NCBI RefSeq assembly: GCF_001421565.1
Contig: NZ_LMKQ01000001.1
Coordinates: 1,983,651-2,047,650, forward strand
Origin: Agromyces sp. Leaf222
Lineage (GTDB): Bacteria > Actinomycetota > Actinomycetes > Actinomycetales > Microbacteriaceae
Length of the DNA stretch: 64,000 nucleotides
Direction of reading: 5' to 3'
Positions 27,462 to 37,277 of this stretch are shown here, in pieces. The translations under genes and the position numbers were made by a program. Numbering within the stretch: position 1 is the stretch's first letter; every line of letters begins with the position of its first letter. Below the pieces are notes generated by a model that made no database searches, was not told the origin of the DNA, and saw nothing but the letters and a program-made list of their open reading frames with translations.

Positions 27462-27536
27462 GGGCGATTGGCGCAGCGGTAGCGCGCTTCCCTGACACGG
27501 AAGAGGTCACTGGTTCGATCCCAGTATCGCCCACCA
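27462..27536 (+). tRNA. tRNA-Val (anticodon GAC)
   Basis: Cloverleaf of 72 nt plus an encoded CCA (27534-27536): acceptor GGGCGAT / ATCGCCC, anticodon loop CTGACAC, T-arm GGTTCGATCCC. It is the only tRNA here with genomic CCA. Third gene of the unit, followed by a terminator. Confidence 0.95.
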
Positions 27537-27538
27537 AC

Positions 27539-27573
27539 AGAACGGCCCCGGCTCTGAGAGCCGGGGCCGTTCT
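27539..27573. terminator. Terminator after the tRNA cluster, shared with the glucanase gene
   Basis: A perfect 16-bp stem (AGAACGGCCCCGGCTC with its complement, 3-nt loop) then TTCATTTC; it lies between the convergent tRNA operon and the minus-strand enzyme gene. Confidence 0.9.
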
Positions 27574-27590
27574 TCATTTCGGCGTTCCGG

Positions 27591-29669
27591 TCACCACGGT
27601 GACGGCGCCGGGGGAGCGGTGACCGGTGGCCGGTCGTTGCACGTGATCAGGTTGGGCAGGTAGGGCGCGAGCCACGGGGTGCCCGGGTGGTACTCGTTCG
27701 CGTCGACGCCGTCGTTCCCGCCGAGATCGGTGAGCGAGAACTCCGAGCCGTTCGCCCAGTCCCAGTTGAACGCGCCGCAGTTGTTGACGCCCCAGAGCCC
27801 GACGCCGCGCACATCCACGTTCTCGAAGCTCGCGGAGCCCGCCGTTCGTGCACTGATGACATTGGTTCCGGTGCCATCGATGCGGATGTCGCGCAACTGC
27901 ACGCCATCGATGCGATAGACGTCCTTCACGCCCCACTCGGTGACGAGCATCATCGCGCTGTAGGTGTTGTCGAGGAAGTGGTCGCCGCTCACGACGATGT
28001 CGGCCTGGTCGATCGAGCGGTCGAGCGCGTAGAACCAGATCGCGCCGAGGCCGATGTTCCAGTTCAGCTCGAACGTTCCGGCGCGCACGGTCGTGTTGTC
28101 GGTGATCGAGAGCGCGCCGGTGAACGGCTCCGCTCCGAATCGGGATCCGGCGTGGATGCCGCTGCCCTCGCGCACGGGGTCGGCGACGAGGTTGTTCGAG
28201 ACGGTCGTGTCGGCACCGCCGTAGATCGCGATGCCGTTGGCGAGAGAGGGCGACTGCACGGTGTTGTGCTCGAACGCGTTGCCCGCGTTCGCGACGTGCT
28301 CCGACCACATGGCGAGTCCATCGTCGCCCGTGTTGCGCACGAACGTGTTCGAGACGGTCGAGTCGGTCACGCCGGTGTGGAAGTTCAGTGCGTCGGCGAT
28401 CTGGTCGACGATGATGTTGTCCTCGATCACGAGGTCGTGCATCGGGCCGTCGAACCACATGCCCACCTTCGTGTGCCGGATATGCAGTCCGCGGATGCTC
28501 GAGGAGCTCAGCGATCCGCCGATGCCGTTCACCTGGTCGGTGTCGATGCGCTCGCGCACGTCGCCTTCGATCGCGAAGCCCGAGAGGTGCACGTTCGAGC
28601 TGCCCCCGGCCGCGGCATCCTTGCCGTAGAAGCCGACGCCGGTGTGCACCGAGCCGTCGGGCGCCGGCGGATCGAGCGCGACCTCCCGGCCTCGGATGAT
28701 TGTGTACCAGTTGCCGGCGCCCTCGATCGTGACGTCGTCGACGATGATGTGCCGACTGACCGAGTAGACGCCCGGTGGCACGTACACCGGCAGCCGGTGC
28801 GCCTTCGCGAACGCGATGGCACGATCGAACGCGCCGGCGGCGTCGCGCTTGCCGAAGGGGTCGGCGCCGAAGAGCAGCACGTTCGCCGCCTTGATCCGCA
28901 CATGCGGTGCCGCGACGCGCTCCGAGTCGAGGAGGTCGATCGTCGTGAGCGTCGCCGGGGAGTTCTTCGGAGCGGTGAGGCGCACGACGTCGCCGGCACG
29001 ATACGTCTTGCCCAGCAGCATCCGCTGCTCGTCGTAGAAGTGCATCGGGCGGAACGGCTTGGCGACCTCGTAGCCGGCCCCGGGTACGCACCCGCACTCG
29101 GTGATCCACCAGTCGGGGTGCAGGAGGTCGGAGTCCGGGTCGTTCGTGAACGGGTACTGGTTGTAGAGCCAGGAGTACTTCGAGGTGAGCGTCATGGTCT
29201 GCGCGCGACCGCCGTTCACCGAGACCGAGAGCGGCGCCTCGATGCCGCCGCCATCGGGGGAGTCGGGGATGCTGTACCGCACCGTGATCGCGTTCGCGGC
29301 GGCGGGAAGCGTGAACTCGACGTACTCACCCGGATCGAGCTGCACCGCACGGCGCCCCGAGGCCTCAGCCGGCAGCGTGTACGCGTCGCGGCCGGGGCCG
29401 ATCACGGTGCCGGTCGTCTTCGCGTTCTCGGCCTCCTGCTCGAGGAAGGGCACGTCGGCGCCGCGCCCCTGCACGAGGGCCGGGTCGACCGCGGCACGGG
29501 TCACGACCGGCGCCGGTGCCGGCTGGGCGGCGGATGCCGCGAGCGGGCCGGTCACGGCGGCGCCGACCGCGAGCGCGGCGATCGCGACGAACGAGGTCGT
29601 GCGCCGCAGTGTCGGGGCGTGCGATCGTCGGAGCGGATGCACGGCTTCGGAACTGTCTCGGGTCCTCAT
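27591..29669 (-). CDS. Secreted GH87-like alpha-1,3-glucanase / mycodextranase
   Basis: Secreted polysaccharide hydrolase of 692 residues. There is a Sec signal peptide ([18 protein letters not shown], cleavage near ASAAQ at ~48), then a CBM6/35-like beta-sandwich (~75-250) and a right-handed beta-helix (~260-680) with repeated N/D-rich turns. The helix matches glycoside hydrolase family 87: Asp426 (ADALNFH) followed 23-24 residues later by Asp449-Asp450 (NTGDDG), the same spacing as the three catalytic Asp of GH87 enzymes. Likely substrates are alpha-1,3-glucans of fungal walls or biofilms. ATG 29669 has GAGAGGA upstream. It is monocistronic with its own promoter; no other carbohydrate genes are nearby. 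Confidence 0.83.
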   Translation of the reverse strand: MRTRDSSEAVHPLRRSHAPTLRRTTSFVAIAALAVGAAVTGPLAASAAQPAPAPVVTRAAVDPALVQGRGADVPFLEQEAENAKTTGTVIGPGRDAYTLPAEASGRRAVQLDPGEYVEFTLPAAANAITVRYSIPDSPDGGGIEAPLSVSVNGGRAQTMTLTSKYSWLYNQYPFTNDPDSDLLHPDWWITECGCVPGAGYEVAKPFRPMHFYDEQRMLLGKTYRAGDVVRLTAPKNSPATLTTIDLLDSERVAAPHVRIKAANVLLFGADPFGKRDAAGAFDRAIAFAKAHRLPVYVPPGVYSVSRHIIVDDVTIEGAGNWYTIIRGREVALDPPAPDGSVHTGVGFYGKDAAAGGSSNVHLSGFAIEGDVRERIDTDQVNGIGGSLSSSSIRGLHIRHTKVGMWFDGPMHDLVIEDNIIVDQIADALNFHTGVTDSTVSNTFVRNTGDDGLAMWSEHVANAGNAFEHNTVQSPSLANGIAIYGGADTTVSNNLVADPVREGSGIHAGSRFGAEPFTGALSITDNTTVRAGTFELNWNIGLGAIWFYALDRSIDQADIVVSGDHFLDNTYSAMMLVTEWGVKDVYRIDGVQLRDIRIDGTGTNVISARTAGSASFENVDVRGVGLWGVNNCGAFNWDWANGSEFSLTDLGGNDGVDANEYHPGTPWLAPYLPNLITCNDRPPVTAPPAPSPW

Positions 29670-29700
29670 CGACTCGATTCCTCTCGTGTGGGTACGTCGG

Positions 29701-29722
29701 GCGACGGGTGCGATCCCGTCGC
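29701..29722. promoter_or_regulatory. Inverted repeat at the glucanase transcription start
   Basis: GCGACGGG-N6-CCCGTCGC, a perfect 8-bp inverted repeat directly downstream of the predicted start point (~29724). It may be a repressor operator or a 5' mRNA hairpin. Confidence 0.5.
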
Positions 29723-29730
29723 GTGAGCCG

Positions 29731-29760
29731 AATGTACGGCCGCGCGTTCGCCGCTCACAA
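29731..29760 (-). promoter_or_regulatory. Promoter of the glucanase gene
   Basis: Minus strand TTGTGA, 18-nt spacer, TACATT. The 299-nt gap 29670-29968 also holds the thrS promoter region; I see nothing else in it. Confidence 0.6.
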
Positions 29761-29968
29761 GGCGGCATCGGTGATTGTCGAGGAAATGTCGAGTTCTTTC
29801 GTTCAGGAGCGCAAGACGGTGCAAGCCGACCCGGTTGCCGACCCGATCGATGCAAGAGTCGGCGCAAGCAGCCGTCGGCGGCGCGACGGACGCCGGCCGG
29901 GGCCAACCGATCGCCGGTGCGCGACTACAGTTGAAGGGTTCATCTCAACGCACAGGGAGTGGTTCACA

Positions 29969-31957
29969 GTGGTCGACGGTTTCGAGCTCTTCACCGATCG
30001 ATCCGTTGTCGCGATGCGCGTCAACGGAGAGCTCAAGGATCTGGCCACCACGGTGACGGATGCCGACCAGGTCGAGCCCGTCACGATCGACTCGCCCGAC
30101 GGGCTCTCGATCCTCCGCCACTCCGCCGCGCATGTGCTCGCGCAGGCCGTGCAGTCGGTGAATCCCGAGGCGAAGCTCGGCATCGGTCCGCCCGTCACCG
30201 ACGGGTTCTACTACGACTTCGACGTCGCCGAGGCATTCAGCACCGACGACCTCAAGGCGCTCGAGAAGGAGATGAGCCGCATCGTCCGCTCCGGCCAGCG
30301 CTTCGTGCGCCGGGTCGTGACCGACGACGAGGCTCGGGCCGAGCTCGCGAACGAGCCGTACAAGCTCGAGCTCATCGGGCTCAAGGGGTCCGGCGGGCAC
30401 GGCAAGGGCACCGGCGACGACCACGAGTCCGTCGAGGTCGGCGCCGGCGAGCTCACCATCTACGACAACGTCGACCCGAAGACCGGCGAGGTCGCCTGGA
30501 AGGACCTCTGCCGCGGCCCGCACCTGCCGAACACCCGCATGATCGGCAACGGCTGGGCGCTGCAGCGCGTCGCCGGAGCGTACTGGCGCGGCAGCGAGAA
30601 GAACCCGCAGCTCCAGCGCATCTACGGCACCGCGTGGCCCACCAAAGACGAGCTGCGCGCCTACCAGCACCGCCTCGAGGAGGCGGCCAAGCGCGACCAC
30701 CGCAAGCTCGGCAAGGACCTCGACCTGTTCTCGTTCCCCGACGAGATCGGCTCCGGCCTGTCGGTCTGGCACCCCAAGGGCGGCGTGATCCGCGGCGAGA
30801 TGGAGCAGCACGCACGCCGCCGCCACATCGAGGGCGGCTACACCTACGTCTACACGCCGCACATCTCGAAGGAAGACCTCTTCCTCACCTCGAACCACCT
30901 CGTCACCTACAAGGACGGCATGTTCCCGCCCATCGTGATGGACGAGGAGCGCGACGCCGAGGGCAACATCACGAAGCAGGGCCAGGACTACTACCTGAAG
31001 CCCATGAACTGCCCGATGCACATCCTCATCTACAAGGAGCGCGGGCGCAGCTACCGCGACCTGCCGATGCGGCTCGCCGAGAACGGCACCGTCTACCGCA
31101 ATGAGCTCTCCGGCGCGCTGCACGGCCTGACCAGGGTGCGCGGCTTCACTCAAGACGACTCGCACCTGTTCGTGACCCCCGAGCAGCTCGAGGCCGAGAC
31201 GACCAGGGTGCTCGAGTTCGTCGTCTCGATGCTGCGCGACTTCGGCCTCGAGGACTTCGAGCTCGAGCTGTCGATGCGCGACGACGAGAAGTCGAAGTGG
31301 ATCGGCTCCGACGAGTTCTGGGAGTACTCCACGAACGCGCTGCGCAACGTGGCGCTCGCGAGCGGGCTGAAGCTCACCGAGGTTCCTGGCGAGGCCGCGT
31401 TCTACGGTCCGAAGATCGACCTGAAGACCCGCGACGCGATCGGCCGCACCTGGCAGCTCTCGACCGTGCAGGTCGACCCGAACCTGCCCGAGCGCTTCGG
31501 GCTCGAGTACACCGGGTCCGACGGCGAGAAGCACCGGCCGATCATGATCCACCGCGCCCTGTTCGGCTCGATCGAGCGCTTCTTCGCGATCCTCCTCGAG
31601 CACTACGCCGGCGCGTTCCCCGTGTGGCTCGCGCCGGTGCAGGTCGTCGGCATCCCGGTGGCCGAGCAGTTCTCCGAGTACCTCGACGAGATCATCGCGA
31701 AGCTCCGTGCTCAGGGCGTCCGCGCCGAGGTCGACCACTCCGACGACCGCATGCAGAAGAAGATCCGCACGCACACCACCCAGAAGGTGCCGCTGCAGCT
31801 CATCGCCGGCGAGCAGGACCGCTCCGGCGGCACCGTGTCGTTCCGCTTCCGCGACGGCACGCAGACCAACGGCGTGCCCGTCGATGACGCGATCGCGCTC
31901 ATCCTCGACGCGATCTCCGGTCGCAAGCTCGTGAACACGGCCGAGGACCTCGCGTGA
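29969..31957 (+). CDS. thrS: Threonyl-tRNA synthetase
   Basis: Charges tRNA-Thr and edits Ser-tRNA-Thr. It has 662 residues from GTG 29969, which has AGGGAG 11 nt upstream; longer frames upstream run into non-family sequence. Domains: TGS (~1-60), editing domain with HSAAHVLAQ (~52) and later PHLPNT, class II catalytic core with motif 2 around [22 protein letters not shown] and the zinc Cys in MNCPMH (~350), and the C-terminal anticodon domain. The leader has a TACAGT -10 (29924-29929); no T-box structure is seen. The HIT gene overlaps its stop by GTGA. Confidence 0.97.
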   Translation: MVDGFELFTDRSVVAMRVNGELKDLATTVTDADQVEPVTIDSPDGLSILRHSAAHVLAQAVQSVNPEAKLGIGPPVTDGFYYDFDVAEAFSTDDLKALEKEMSRIVRSGQRFVRRVVTDDEARAELANEPYKLELIGLKGSGGHGKGTGDDHESVEVGAGELTIYDNVDPKTGEVAWKDLCRGPHLPNTRMIGNGWALQRVAGAYWRGSEKNPQLQRIYGTAWPTKDELRAYQHRLEEAAKRDHRKLGKDLDLFSFPDEIGSGLSVWHPKGGVIRGEMEQHARRRHIEGGYTYVYTPHISKEDLFLTSNHLVTYKDGMFPPIVMDEERDAEGNITKQGQDYYLKPMNCPMHILIYKERGRSYRDLPMRLAENGTVYRNELSGALHGLTRVRGFTQDDSHLFVTPEQLEAETTRVLEFVVSMLRDFGLEDFELELSMRDDEKSKWIGSDEFWEYSTNALRNVALASGLKLTEVPGEAAFYGPKIDLKTRDAIGRTWQLSTVQVDPNLPERFGLEYTGSDGEKHRPIMIHRALFGSIERFFAILLEHYAGAFPVWLAPVQVVGIPVAEQFSEYLDEIIAKLRAQGVRAEVDHSDDRMQKKIRTHTTQKVPLQLIAGEQDRSGGTVSFRFRDGTQTNGVPVDDAIALILDAISGRKLVNTAEDLA

Positions 31958-32538
31958 CCGACCGCACGGCGAGCCCCCAACCTGCGGATGACGCAGTCAA
32001 GGGGCTCGTCGATGCGGCGACCCTCCCGGGCGTGCCCGATGCGTTCCAGCGACTCTGGACGCCGCACCGCATGGCCTACATCAATGCCGGAGCCGACGCC
32101 ATGCGCGCTGCGTGCCCGTTCTGCGCGGCACCTGAGAAGTCCGACGCCGACGGGCTCATCGTGCACCGCGGTCGCTCCGCATACGTGCTGCTGAACCTGT
32201 TCCCGTACAACTCCGGCCACCTGCTCGTGTGCCCCTACCGCCACATCGCGACCTACGATCAGGCCACGCCAGAGGAGGTCGCCGAGATCGGCGAGCTCAC
32301 CCAGGTTGGCATGCGCGTGCTCCGCGAGGTGTCGCGCTGCGACGGGTTCAACATCGGCATGAACCAGGGCGCGGTGGCCGGCGCCGGCGTCGACGAGCAC
32401 CTGCACCAGCACGTCGTGCCGCGCTGGGCGTCCGACGCGAACTTCTTCCCGATCATCGCGCGCACCAAGGCGCTTCCCCAGCTGCTCGGCGACGTGCGCG
32501 TGGCGATCGCCGAGGCATGGCCTGCGTCGATCGCGTAG
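31954..32538 (+). CDS. HIT family protein (nucleotide hydrolase)
   Basis: A 194-residue histidine-triad protein. The triad [10 protein letters not shown] is at ~149-158, and the CPFC zinc-like pair (~51-54) is typical of actinobacterial HIT/ATP-adenylyltransferase-like proteins. Such enzymes act on dinucleoside polyphosphates or nucleotide phosphoramidates; aminoacyl-AMP removal is attractive given its coupling to thrS (GTGA overlap), but this is inference. The GTG at 31954 is the only sensible start. Confidence 0.92.
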   Translation: MTDRTASPQPADDAVKGLVDAATLPGVPDAFQRLWTPHRMAYINAGADAMRAACPFCAAPEKSDADGLIVHRGRSAYVLLNLFPYNSGHLLVCPYRHIATYDQATPEEVAEIGELTQVGMRVLREVSRCDGFNIGMNQGAVAGAGVDEHLHQHVVPRWASDANFFPIIARTKALPQLLGDVRVAIAEAWPASIA

Positions 32539-32615
32539 GGGCGAGCGGGCGACTCGTCGCACGGCGCCGGCGCGCGACATCCGCTCGATCGTGACGACCG
32601 GGCGGATGACGCGGG

Positions 32616-33467
32616 TCAGCGAACCTGCGTCACCGTGAACTGCATGCGCGGGTGGGCGTAGGCCTCCTGCGACTCGACGAGCTGCAGCTCGCGCTCACCC
32701 GACTCGTGGGTGCGCTCGAGCAGGTCGAACACGCTCGACGTCGTGCGCGCGAGGGCGTCGGCGGCATCGCGCGTGCGGAGGTAGTGCGCCGTGAAGAGCG
32801 CCGCGCTGACATCGCCGGAACCGTTGGCCTTCATGGGCAGCAGGGGGGTCTGCACGATCCATGCGCCCGAGTCGTCGACCGCGAGCATCTCGATCGTGCC
32901 CGCGTCGCGGTCGGGGCGTTCGACGCTCGTGACGAGCACGATCGAGGGGCCCGTTGCGCGCACGAGGTCGACGGAGGCGAGCGTGGACTCGAGCGTGTCG
33001 GGCTGGGTGTCGGTGAGGAATCCGAGCTCGAACTGGTTCGGGGTGATCAGGTCGGCGGCGGGCACCACGCGATCGCGGAGGAGGATCGGGATGGCCGGTG
33101 CCACGAAGCATCCGGACTTCGCATTGCCCATGACCGGGTCGCAGGCGTAGAGCGCATCGGGATTGGCGGCCTTGACGCGTGCGACGGCATCGAGGATGAC
33201 GTCGGCGATGCCCTCGCCGCCCTGGTAGCCCGAGAGCACGGCGTCGACCTGCGGGAAGGCGCCGCGGTCCTCGATGCCGCTGATGACCTCGCGCACGTCG
33301 TCGGGGCTGATCATCGGACCCCGCCACGCGCCGTAGCCCGTGTGGTTGGAGAAGTTGACGGTGTAGACCGGCAGCACCTCGACGCCGATGCGCTGGAGCG
33401 GGAAGACGGCGGCGGAGTTGCCGACGTGGCCGTACGCCACCGCCGACTGGATCGAGAGAATCTTCAC
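32616..33467 (-). CDS. pdxY: Pyridoxal kinase PdxY
   Basis: Ribokinase-fold enzyme phosphorylating pyridoxal to PLP (salvage). It has 283 residues starting VKILSIQSAVAYGHVGNSA, the conserved substrate-binding N-terminus. The TPNQFEL motif lies at ~150 and the GSGD anion-hole/catalytic Asp motif in MKANGSGDVSAALF (~220). GTG 33467 is only 7 nt after the stop of the MocR-type gene, so it is cotranscribed with it. Together with the divergent pdxS-pdxT it puts de novo and salvage routes of vitamin B6 under one locus. Confidence 0.94.
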   Translation of the reverse strand: MKILSIQSAVAYGHVGNSAAVFPLQRIGVEVLPVYTVNFSNHTGYGAWRGPMISPDDVREVISGIEDRGAFPQVDAVLSGYQGGEGIADVILDAVARVKAANPDALYACDPVMGNAKSGCFVAPAIPILLRDRVVPAADLITPNQFELGFLTDTQPDTLESTLASVDLVRATGPSIVLVTSVERPDRDAGTIEMLAVDDSGAWIVQTPLLPMKANGSGDVSAALFTAHYLRTRDAADALARTTSSVFDLLERTHESGERELQLVESQEAYAHPRMQFTVTQVR

Positions 33468-33474
33468 CGTTCGA

Positions 33475-34845
33475 TCATCGCACTTCGGGAGCCGCCGGGC
33501 GGCCCGTGAGCGGGTGCCGCCCGCGCCCGGTGTGCACGGCACGCACCGAGGCGCCGAGGTCCGCGGCGAGTTTCGCCTGGTCGGCGTCGTCGAGGTCGTG
33601 CACGGTGAGCCGCAGGTGCTCGGACGGCGCGCGGTCGCCCAGGGCGAACTCGTCACCGGGGCGGACGAGCCATCCGCGGCGCATGAGCTGTTCGGAGACC
33701 GCGCGGGCGGGAGCTCCGAGCGGGACCCAGACGTTGAGTCCGTCGCCGGGAGTGGTGGGGACGCCCTCAGCCGTGAGTCGGTCGGCGAACGCGATGTTGC
33801 GGTCGGCGTAGTGCTCGCCGGCGTGCTCGATGCCCGCTTGCACCTCGGGGTCGGTCGCGAGCGCATGCACGAGCCGCTGCAGGAGGTGGCTCACCCAGGT
33901 CGTGCCGGGGGTGAGGCGCATCGCGAGCCGGTCGGCCGTCTCGGGATCCGAAGCGGTGACGGCCAGGCACATGTCGGGGCCGAGGAACTTCGACACGGAG
34001 CGCACGAGGGCCCAACGTCGGTGGCCACTGCCGATGAGCGAATGGTGCTGGCGGCGAGAGAGCAGCGAGTAGTGGTCGTCCTCGATGACGAGGACGTAGG
34101 GATGCTCGGCGAGCACGGCCCGCAGGTCGGCCGCACGCTGCGCCGAGAGGCTCGCGCCCGTCGGGTTCTGCGCGCGCGGCGTGCAGATGACGGCGCGAAC
34201 CCCCTGCTCGAGCGCGGTACGGAGGCCCTCGACGGTCATGCCCTCGTCATCGACGGGGACGGGAACCGGACGGTAGCCCGCCACGCGCACCGTGTGGATG
34301 CTCGTGAGGAAGCACGGGTCCTCGAGGGCGACGGCGTCGTCGCGTGTGAGCGCCTGGGCGAGCAGCCGTTCGACGGCGTCGGCGGCGCCACTGGTGACGG
34401 TGATGCGCATGGGGGTGGACTCGGGGAGGTCGGCGGCGATCCACGCGTGGGCCCACTGCTCGAGGCCGGGGTCGATGACGGGCTCGCCGTACAGCACGGG
34501 TCGGCGGGCGATGCTCGCGAGCGCGACCGACGGATCGGGGATCAAGGAGGCGTCGGGGTTGCCCGTGCCGATGTCGCGCAGCGCCGTGTCGGCGGCGAAG
34601 CCCTCCTGAGCCACGGGGGAGGCGCCCGCAACTCGGGTGCCGCCTCGGCCCAGGGTGATCACGACGCCGGCGTTCGTCAGCTGCCGGTACGCGGAGACGG
34701 CCGTGTTGCGATTGACGCCGAGCTGCTCGGCCAGGGTGCGGACGGGAGGCAGCGCGTCGCCGGGTCGGAGCGCGCCGCGCTCGATGAGCGTGCGCAGGCT
34801 GTCGGCGATCTCGGCTGCGGAGCTTCCCTGGATCTCGACGGTCAT
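33475..34845 (-). CDS. pdxR: MocR-type PLP-binding regulator, PdxR-like
   Basis: A 456-residue GntR/MocR chimera. The N-terminal winged HTH (~5-70) has PPVRTLAEQLGVNRNTAVSAY as recognition region; the fold-type-I aminotransferase domain (~100-440) has the PLP Lys286 in SVSKFLGP and Asp in EDDHYS (~256). In Corynebacterium, Listeria and others PdxR of this build activates pdxST when PLP is low. Divergence from pdxS, 122 nt away, fits that role. It is cotranscribed with pdxY. Other MocR regulators look alike, so the name rests on context. Confidence 0.88.
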   Translation of the reverse strand: MTVEIQGSSAAEIADSLRTLIERGALRPGDALPPVRTLAEQLGVNRNTAVSAYRQLTNAGVVITLGRGGTRVAGASPVAQEGFAADTALRDIGTGNPDASLIPDPSVALASIARRPVLYGEPVIDPGLEQWAHAWIAADLPESTPMRITVTSGAADAVERLLAQALTRDDAVALEDPCFLTSIHTVRVAGYRPVPVPVDDEGMTVEGLRTALEQGVRAVICTPRAQNPTGASLSAQRAADLRAVLAEHPYVLVIEDDHYSLLSRRQHHSLIGSGHRRWALVRSVSKFLGPDMCLAVTASDPETADRLAMRLTPGTTWVSHLLQRLVHALATDPEVQAGIEHAGEHYADRNIAFADRLTAEGVPTTPGDGLNVWVPLGAPARAVSEQLMRRGWLVRPGDEFALGDRAPSEHLRLTVHDLDDADQAKLAADLGASVRAVHTGRGRHPLTGRPAAPEVR

Positions 34846-34884
34846 GTCACCGTCCTTCCTGTCGTGTGCGGCCTTCTCGCACCC

Positions 34885-34922
34885 ATGCTACCGTTTGGCC
34901 TAGGACAAACATTCTCTTTGTC
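34885..34922. promoter_or_regulatory. Candidate PdxR operator and divergent promoter
   Basis: Two interlocked inverted repeats share one element: GTTTG-N8-CAAAC (34893-34910) and GACAAA-N7-TTTGTC (34904-34922). TAGCAT on the minus strand (34885-34890) is the likely pdxR -10. AT content is higher than around it. Confidence 0.5.
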
Positions 34923-34967
34923 TGAAGCGCTGCGCATGTCCCCGCGCACGTCCGAAAGGATTCCCCA

Positions 34968-35858
34968 GTGACCGTATCCGAGACGGGCTCGAGCCGCGTG
35001 AAGCGCGGCCTCGCCGAGATGCTGAAGGGCGGCGTCATCATGGACGTCGTCACCCCCGAGCAGGCCCGCATCGCAGAAGACGCCGGCGCCGTCGCCGTCA
35101 TGGCCCTCGAGCGTGTGCCCGCCGACATCCGCTCCCAGGGCGGCGTCGCCCGCATGAGCGACCCCGACCTCATCGACGCGATCATCGCCGAGGTGTCGAT
35201 CCCCGTCATGGCGAAGGCCCGCATCGGCCACTTCGTCGAGGCGCAGGTGCTGCAGGCCCTCGACGTCGACTACATCGACGAGTCCGAGGTGCTCTCGCCC
35301 GCCGACTACGTGAACCACATCGACAAGTGGGCGTTCAACACTCCCTTCGTCTGCGGTGCCACGAACCTCGGTGAGGCCCTGCGCCGCATCAACGAGGGTG
35401 CTGCCATGATCCGCTCGAAGGGCGAGGCCGGCACCGGCGACGTCTCCGAGGCGACCAAGCACATCCGCAAGATCTCCTCCGAGATCAACGTGCTCCGCTC
35501 GATGACGAAGGACGAGCTCTACGTCGCCGCGAAGGAGCTCCAGGCGCCCTACGAGCTCGTGCTCGAGGTCGCGGAGACCGGCAAGCTCCCCGTCGTGCTC
35601 TTCGTGGCCGGCGGCGTGGCCACCCCCGCGGATGCCGCGATGATGATGCAGCTCGGCGCCGACGGCGTCTTCGTGGGCTCCGGCATCTTCAAGTCGGGCA
35701 ACCCCGAGGCGCGCGCCGCGGCCGTCGTCAAGGCGACCGCCTTCTACGACGACCCGTCGGTCATCGCCGAGGTCTCACGCGGCCTGGGCGAGGCCATGGT
35801 CGGCATCAACGTCGCCGACCTCGCCGCACCGCACCGCCTCTCCGAGCGCGGCTGGTGA
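34968..35858 (+). CDS. pdxS: Pyridoxal 5'-phosphate synthase, lyase subunit PdxS
   Basis: Synthase subunit condensing ribose 5-phosphate, glyceraldehyde 3-phosphate and ammonia into PLP; forms a dodecamer decorated by PdxT. It has 296 residues, a (beta/alpha)8 barrel. Active-site lysines lie in MAKARIGHF (~82) and [11 protein letters not shown] (~150), and the phosphate-binding [13 protein letters not shown] loop is at ~218. GTG 34968 has GAAAGGA 7 nt upstream. pdxT overlaps its stop. Confidence 0.98.
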   Translation: MTVSETGSSRVKRGLAEMLKGGVIMDVVTPEQARIAEDAGAVAVMALERVPADIRSQGGVARMSDPDLIDAIIAEVSIPVMAKARIGHFVEAQVLQALDVDYIDESEVLSPADYVNHIDKWAFNTPFVCGATNLGEALRRINEGAAMIRSKGEAGTGDVSEATKHIRKISSEINVLRSMTKDELYVAAKELQAPYELVLEVAETGKLPVVLFVAGGVATPADAAMMMQLGADGVFVGSGIFKSGNPEARAAAVVKATAFYDDPSVIAEVSRGLGEAMVGINVADLAAPHRLSERGW

Positions 35859-36505
35859 CGACGAACCTCCGAAGCGAGTCGCTCGACGCGGGGGATTCGG
35901 CCTCGGCCGGCCCCCGCGTCGGGGTGCTCGCCCTGCAGGGCGACTTCCGCGAGCACGCGAGGGTGCTCGCCGGCCTCGGCGCGCGCGTCTCGCTCGTGCG
36001 TCGTCCAGCGGAGCTCGAGGCGATCGACGGCCTGGTGATCCCCGGCGGCGAGTCCAGCGTCATGGACAAGCTCTCGCGCCTCTTCGGTCTGCAGCAGCCG
36101 CTGCGTGCGGCGATCGCGGGCGGCCTGCCGGTCTACGGCACCTGCGCAGGGCTCATCATGCTCGCCGACACCGTGCTCGACGCGATCGCCGGGCAGGAGT
36201 CGCTCGGAGGGCTCGACGTCGAGGTGCGCCGCAATGCGTTCGGCTCGCAGAACCAGTCGTTCGAGACCGACCTCCACGTTCCGGCGCTCGGCGGGGAGCC
36301 CGTGCACGCGGTGTTCATCCGCGGCCCGGTGGTCGAGTCCGTCGGCCCGGCGGCGACGCCGCTCGCGTCGCTCGCCGACGGTCGCGTCGTGGCCGTCGAG
36401 CAGGGCAACCTGATCGGCACGAGCTTCCACCCCGAGATCACGGGGGAGCACCGCTTCCACGAGTACTTCCTCGGCAGGGTCCGGGCGCGCATCGAGGCGG
36501 TCTGA
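35855..36505 (+). CDS. pdxT: Pyridoxal 5'-phosphate synthase, glutaminase subunit PdxT
   Basis: Class I glutaminase providing ammonia to PdxS. It has 216 residues; ~20 extra residues precede the usual [13 protein letters not shown] start. Nucleophile Cys is in YGTCAGLI (~97) and the His/Glu pair in SFHPEITGE (~195); GGESSVM is the oxyanion loop. GTG 35855 overlaps the pdxS stop as GTGA, ensuring matched amounts. An internal start near VGVLALQG cannot be excluded but has no ribosome-binding site. Confidence 0.96.
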   Translation: MTTNLRSESLDAGDSASAGPRVGVLALQGDFREHARVLAGLGARVSLVRRPAELEAIDGLVIPGGESSVMDKLSRLFGLQQPLRAAIAGGLPVYGTCAGLIMLADTVLDAIAGQESLGGLDVEVRRNAFGSQNQSFETDLHVPALGGEPVHAVFIRGPVVESVGPAATPLASLADGRVVAVEQGNLIGTSFHPEITGEHRFHEYFLGRVRARIEAV

Positions 36506-36586
36506 CGCGAGCGGATGCCGCGGCATCCCGCCGGTCGATCGCCCAGGTCATCGGTGCGTGCCGTGGCCCGTGTCGTCGGCCGGGAC

Positions 36587-36592
36587 TAGCCT
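36587..36592 (+). promoter_or_regulatory. Leaderless promoter -10 of the DUF1697 gene
   Basis: TAGCCT ends 7 nt before GTG 36600; no ribosome-binding site. Confidence 0.6.
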
Positions 36593-36599
36593 CGACCAC

Positions 36600-37148
36600 G
36601 TGACCGAGTACATCGCGCTGCTGCGAGGGGTGAACGTCGGCGGCATCACCGTGAAGTCCGCCGAGCTCAAGGCCCTCTTCGAAGAGATGGGGTTCGCATC
36701 GGTGCGAACGGTGCTCGCGAGCGGCAACGTCGCGTTCGAGCAGGGCTCCTCCGGTGATGACGGCGACGCCGGGGCATCCGCCGGTCTGAAGCGCCGCATC
36801 GAGCGGTCGCTCGGCGAACGATTCGGGTACGAGGCCTGGATCGTGCTCCTGACCCGCGCCGAACTCGCGCGCGTCGTCGAGGCGTTCCCGTTCGACGCCG
36901 AACGCGAGGGCTGGCATCCGTACGTGCTCTTCGGGTCGGATGCCGCCCACCTGGCCGAGTTGGCGTCGGCTTCTGTCGACCTCGACGAGGCCGATGACCT
37001 CGTGCGCGAGGGCGACGGCGTGCTCTACTGGCACAATCGGCGCGAACGCGGCGTCGACAGCGCGTTCTCGAAGCTCACCGCGAAGGCCAGGTACAAGCCG
37101 AGCACCACCAACCGCAATCTGCGGACGCTCGCCAAGCTGCTCGCCTGA
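36600..37148 (+). CDS. DUF1697 domain protein
   Basis: A 182-residue soluble protein of the DUF1697 family (function unknown, alpha-beta fold). Conserved blocks are the N-terminal YIALLRGVNVGG, the ASGNVAFE strand, and near the C-terminus the basic TAKARYKPSTTNRNLRTL segment, which suggests nucleic-acid or anion binding. GTG 36600 gives the family N-terminus and sits right behind a leaderless promoter. It stands alone between pdxT and yebC, with no terminator visible. Confidence 0.9.
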   Translation: MTEYIALLRGVNVGGITVKSAELKALFEEMGFASVRTVLASGNVAFEQGSSGDDGDAGASAGLKRRIERSLGERFGYEAWIVLLTRAELARVVEAFPFDAEREGWHPYVLFGSDAAHLAELASASVDLDEADDLVREGDGVLYWHNRRERGVDSAFSKLTAKARYKPSTTNRNLRTLAKLLA

Positions 37149-37217
37149 CCCGAGCCGCGCGTGGGCGCCCTGCGTCGACGCGGCCCGGCCTGAACCCGGC
37201 CCGAACGTGCCCTGACC

Positions 37218-37223
37218 TAGAAT
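37218..37223 (+). promoter_or_regulatory. -10 element of the yebC-ruvCAB operon
   Basis: TAGAAT, giving a ~48-nt leader with CAGGAG before the yebC ATG. Confidence 0.6.
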
Positions 37224-37277
37224 GGTGTGGCGCGAACCGGAACGCATCGGTCGCGGAGGATTCGATTCAGGAGACGC

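Noticed and set aside
26860..29760. A genomic island integrated at the tRNA cluster
   Set aside because: No integrase, transposase, duplicated tRNA 3' end or composition change; only one accessory enzyme gene is present, so I report context but not an island.
29670..29968. T-box riboswitch before thrS
   Set aside because: No TGGNACCGCG-like T-box bulge or long stem I is visible; only a -10 and a short GTTGA/TCAAC pairing.
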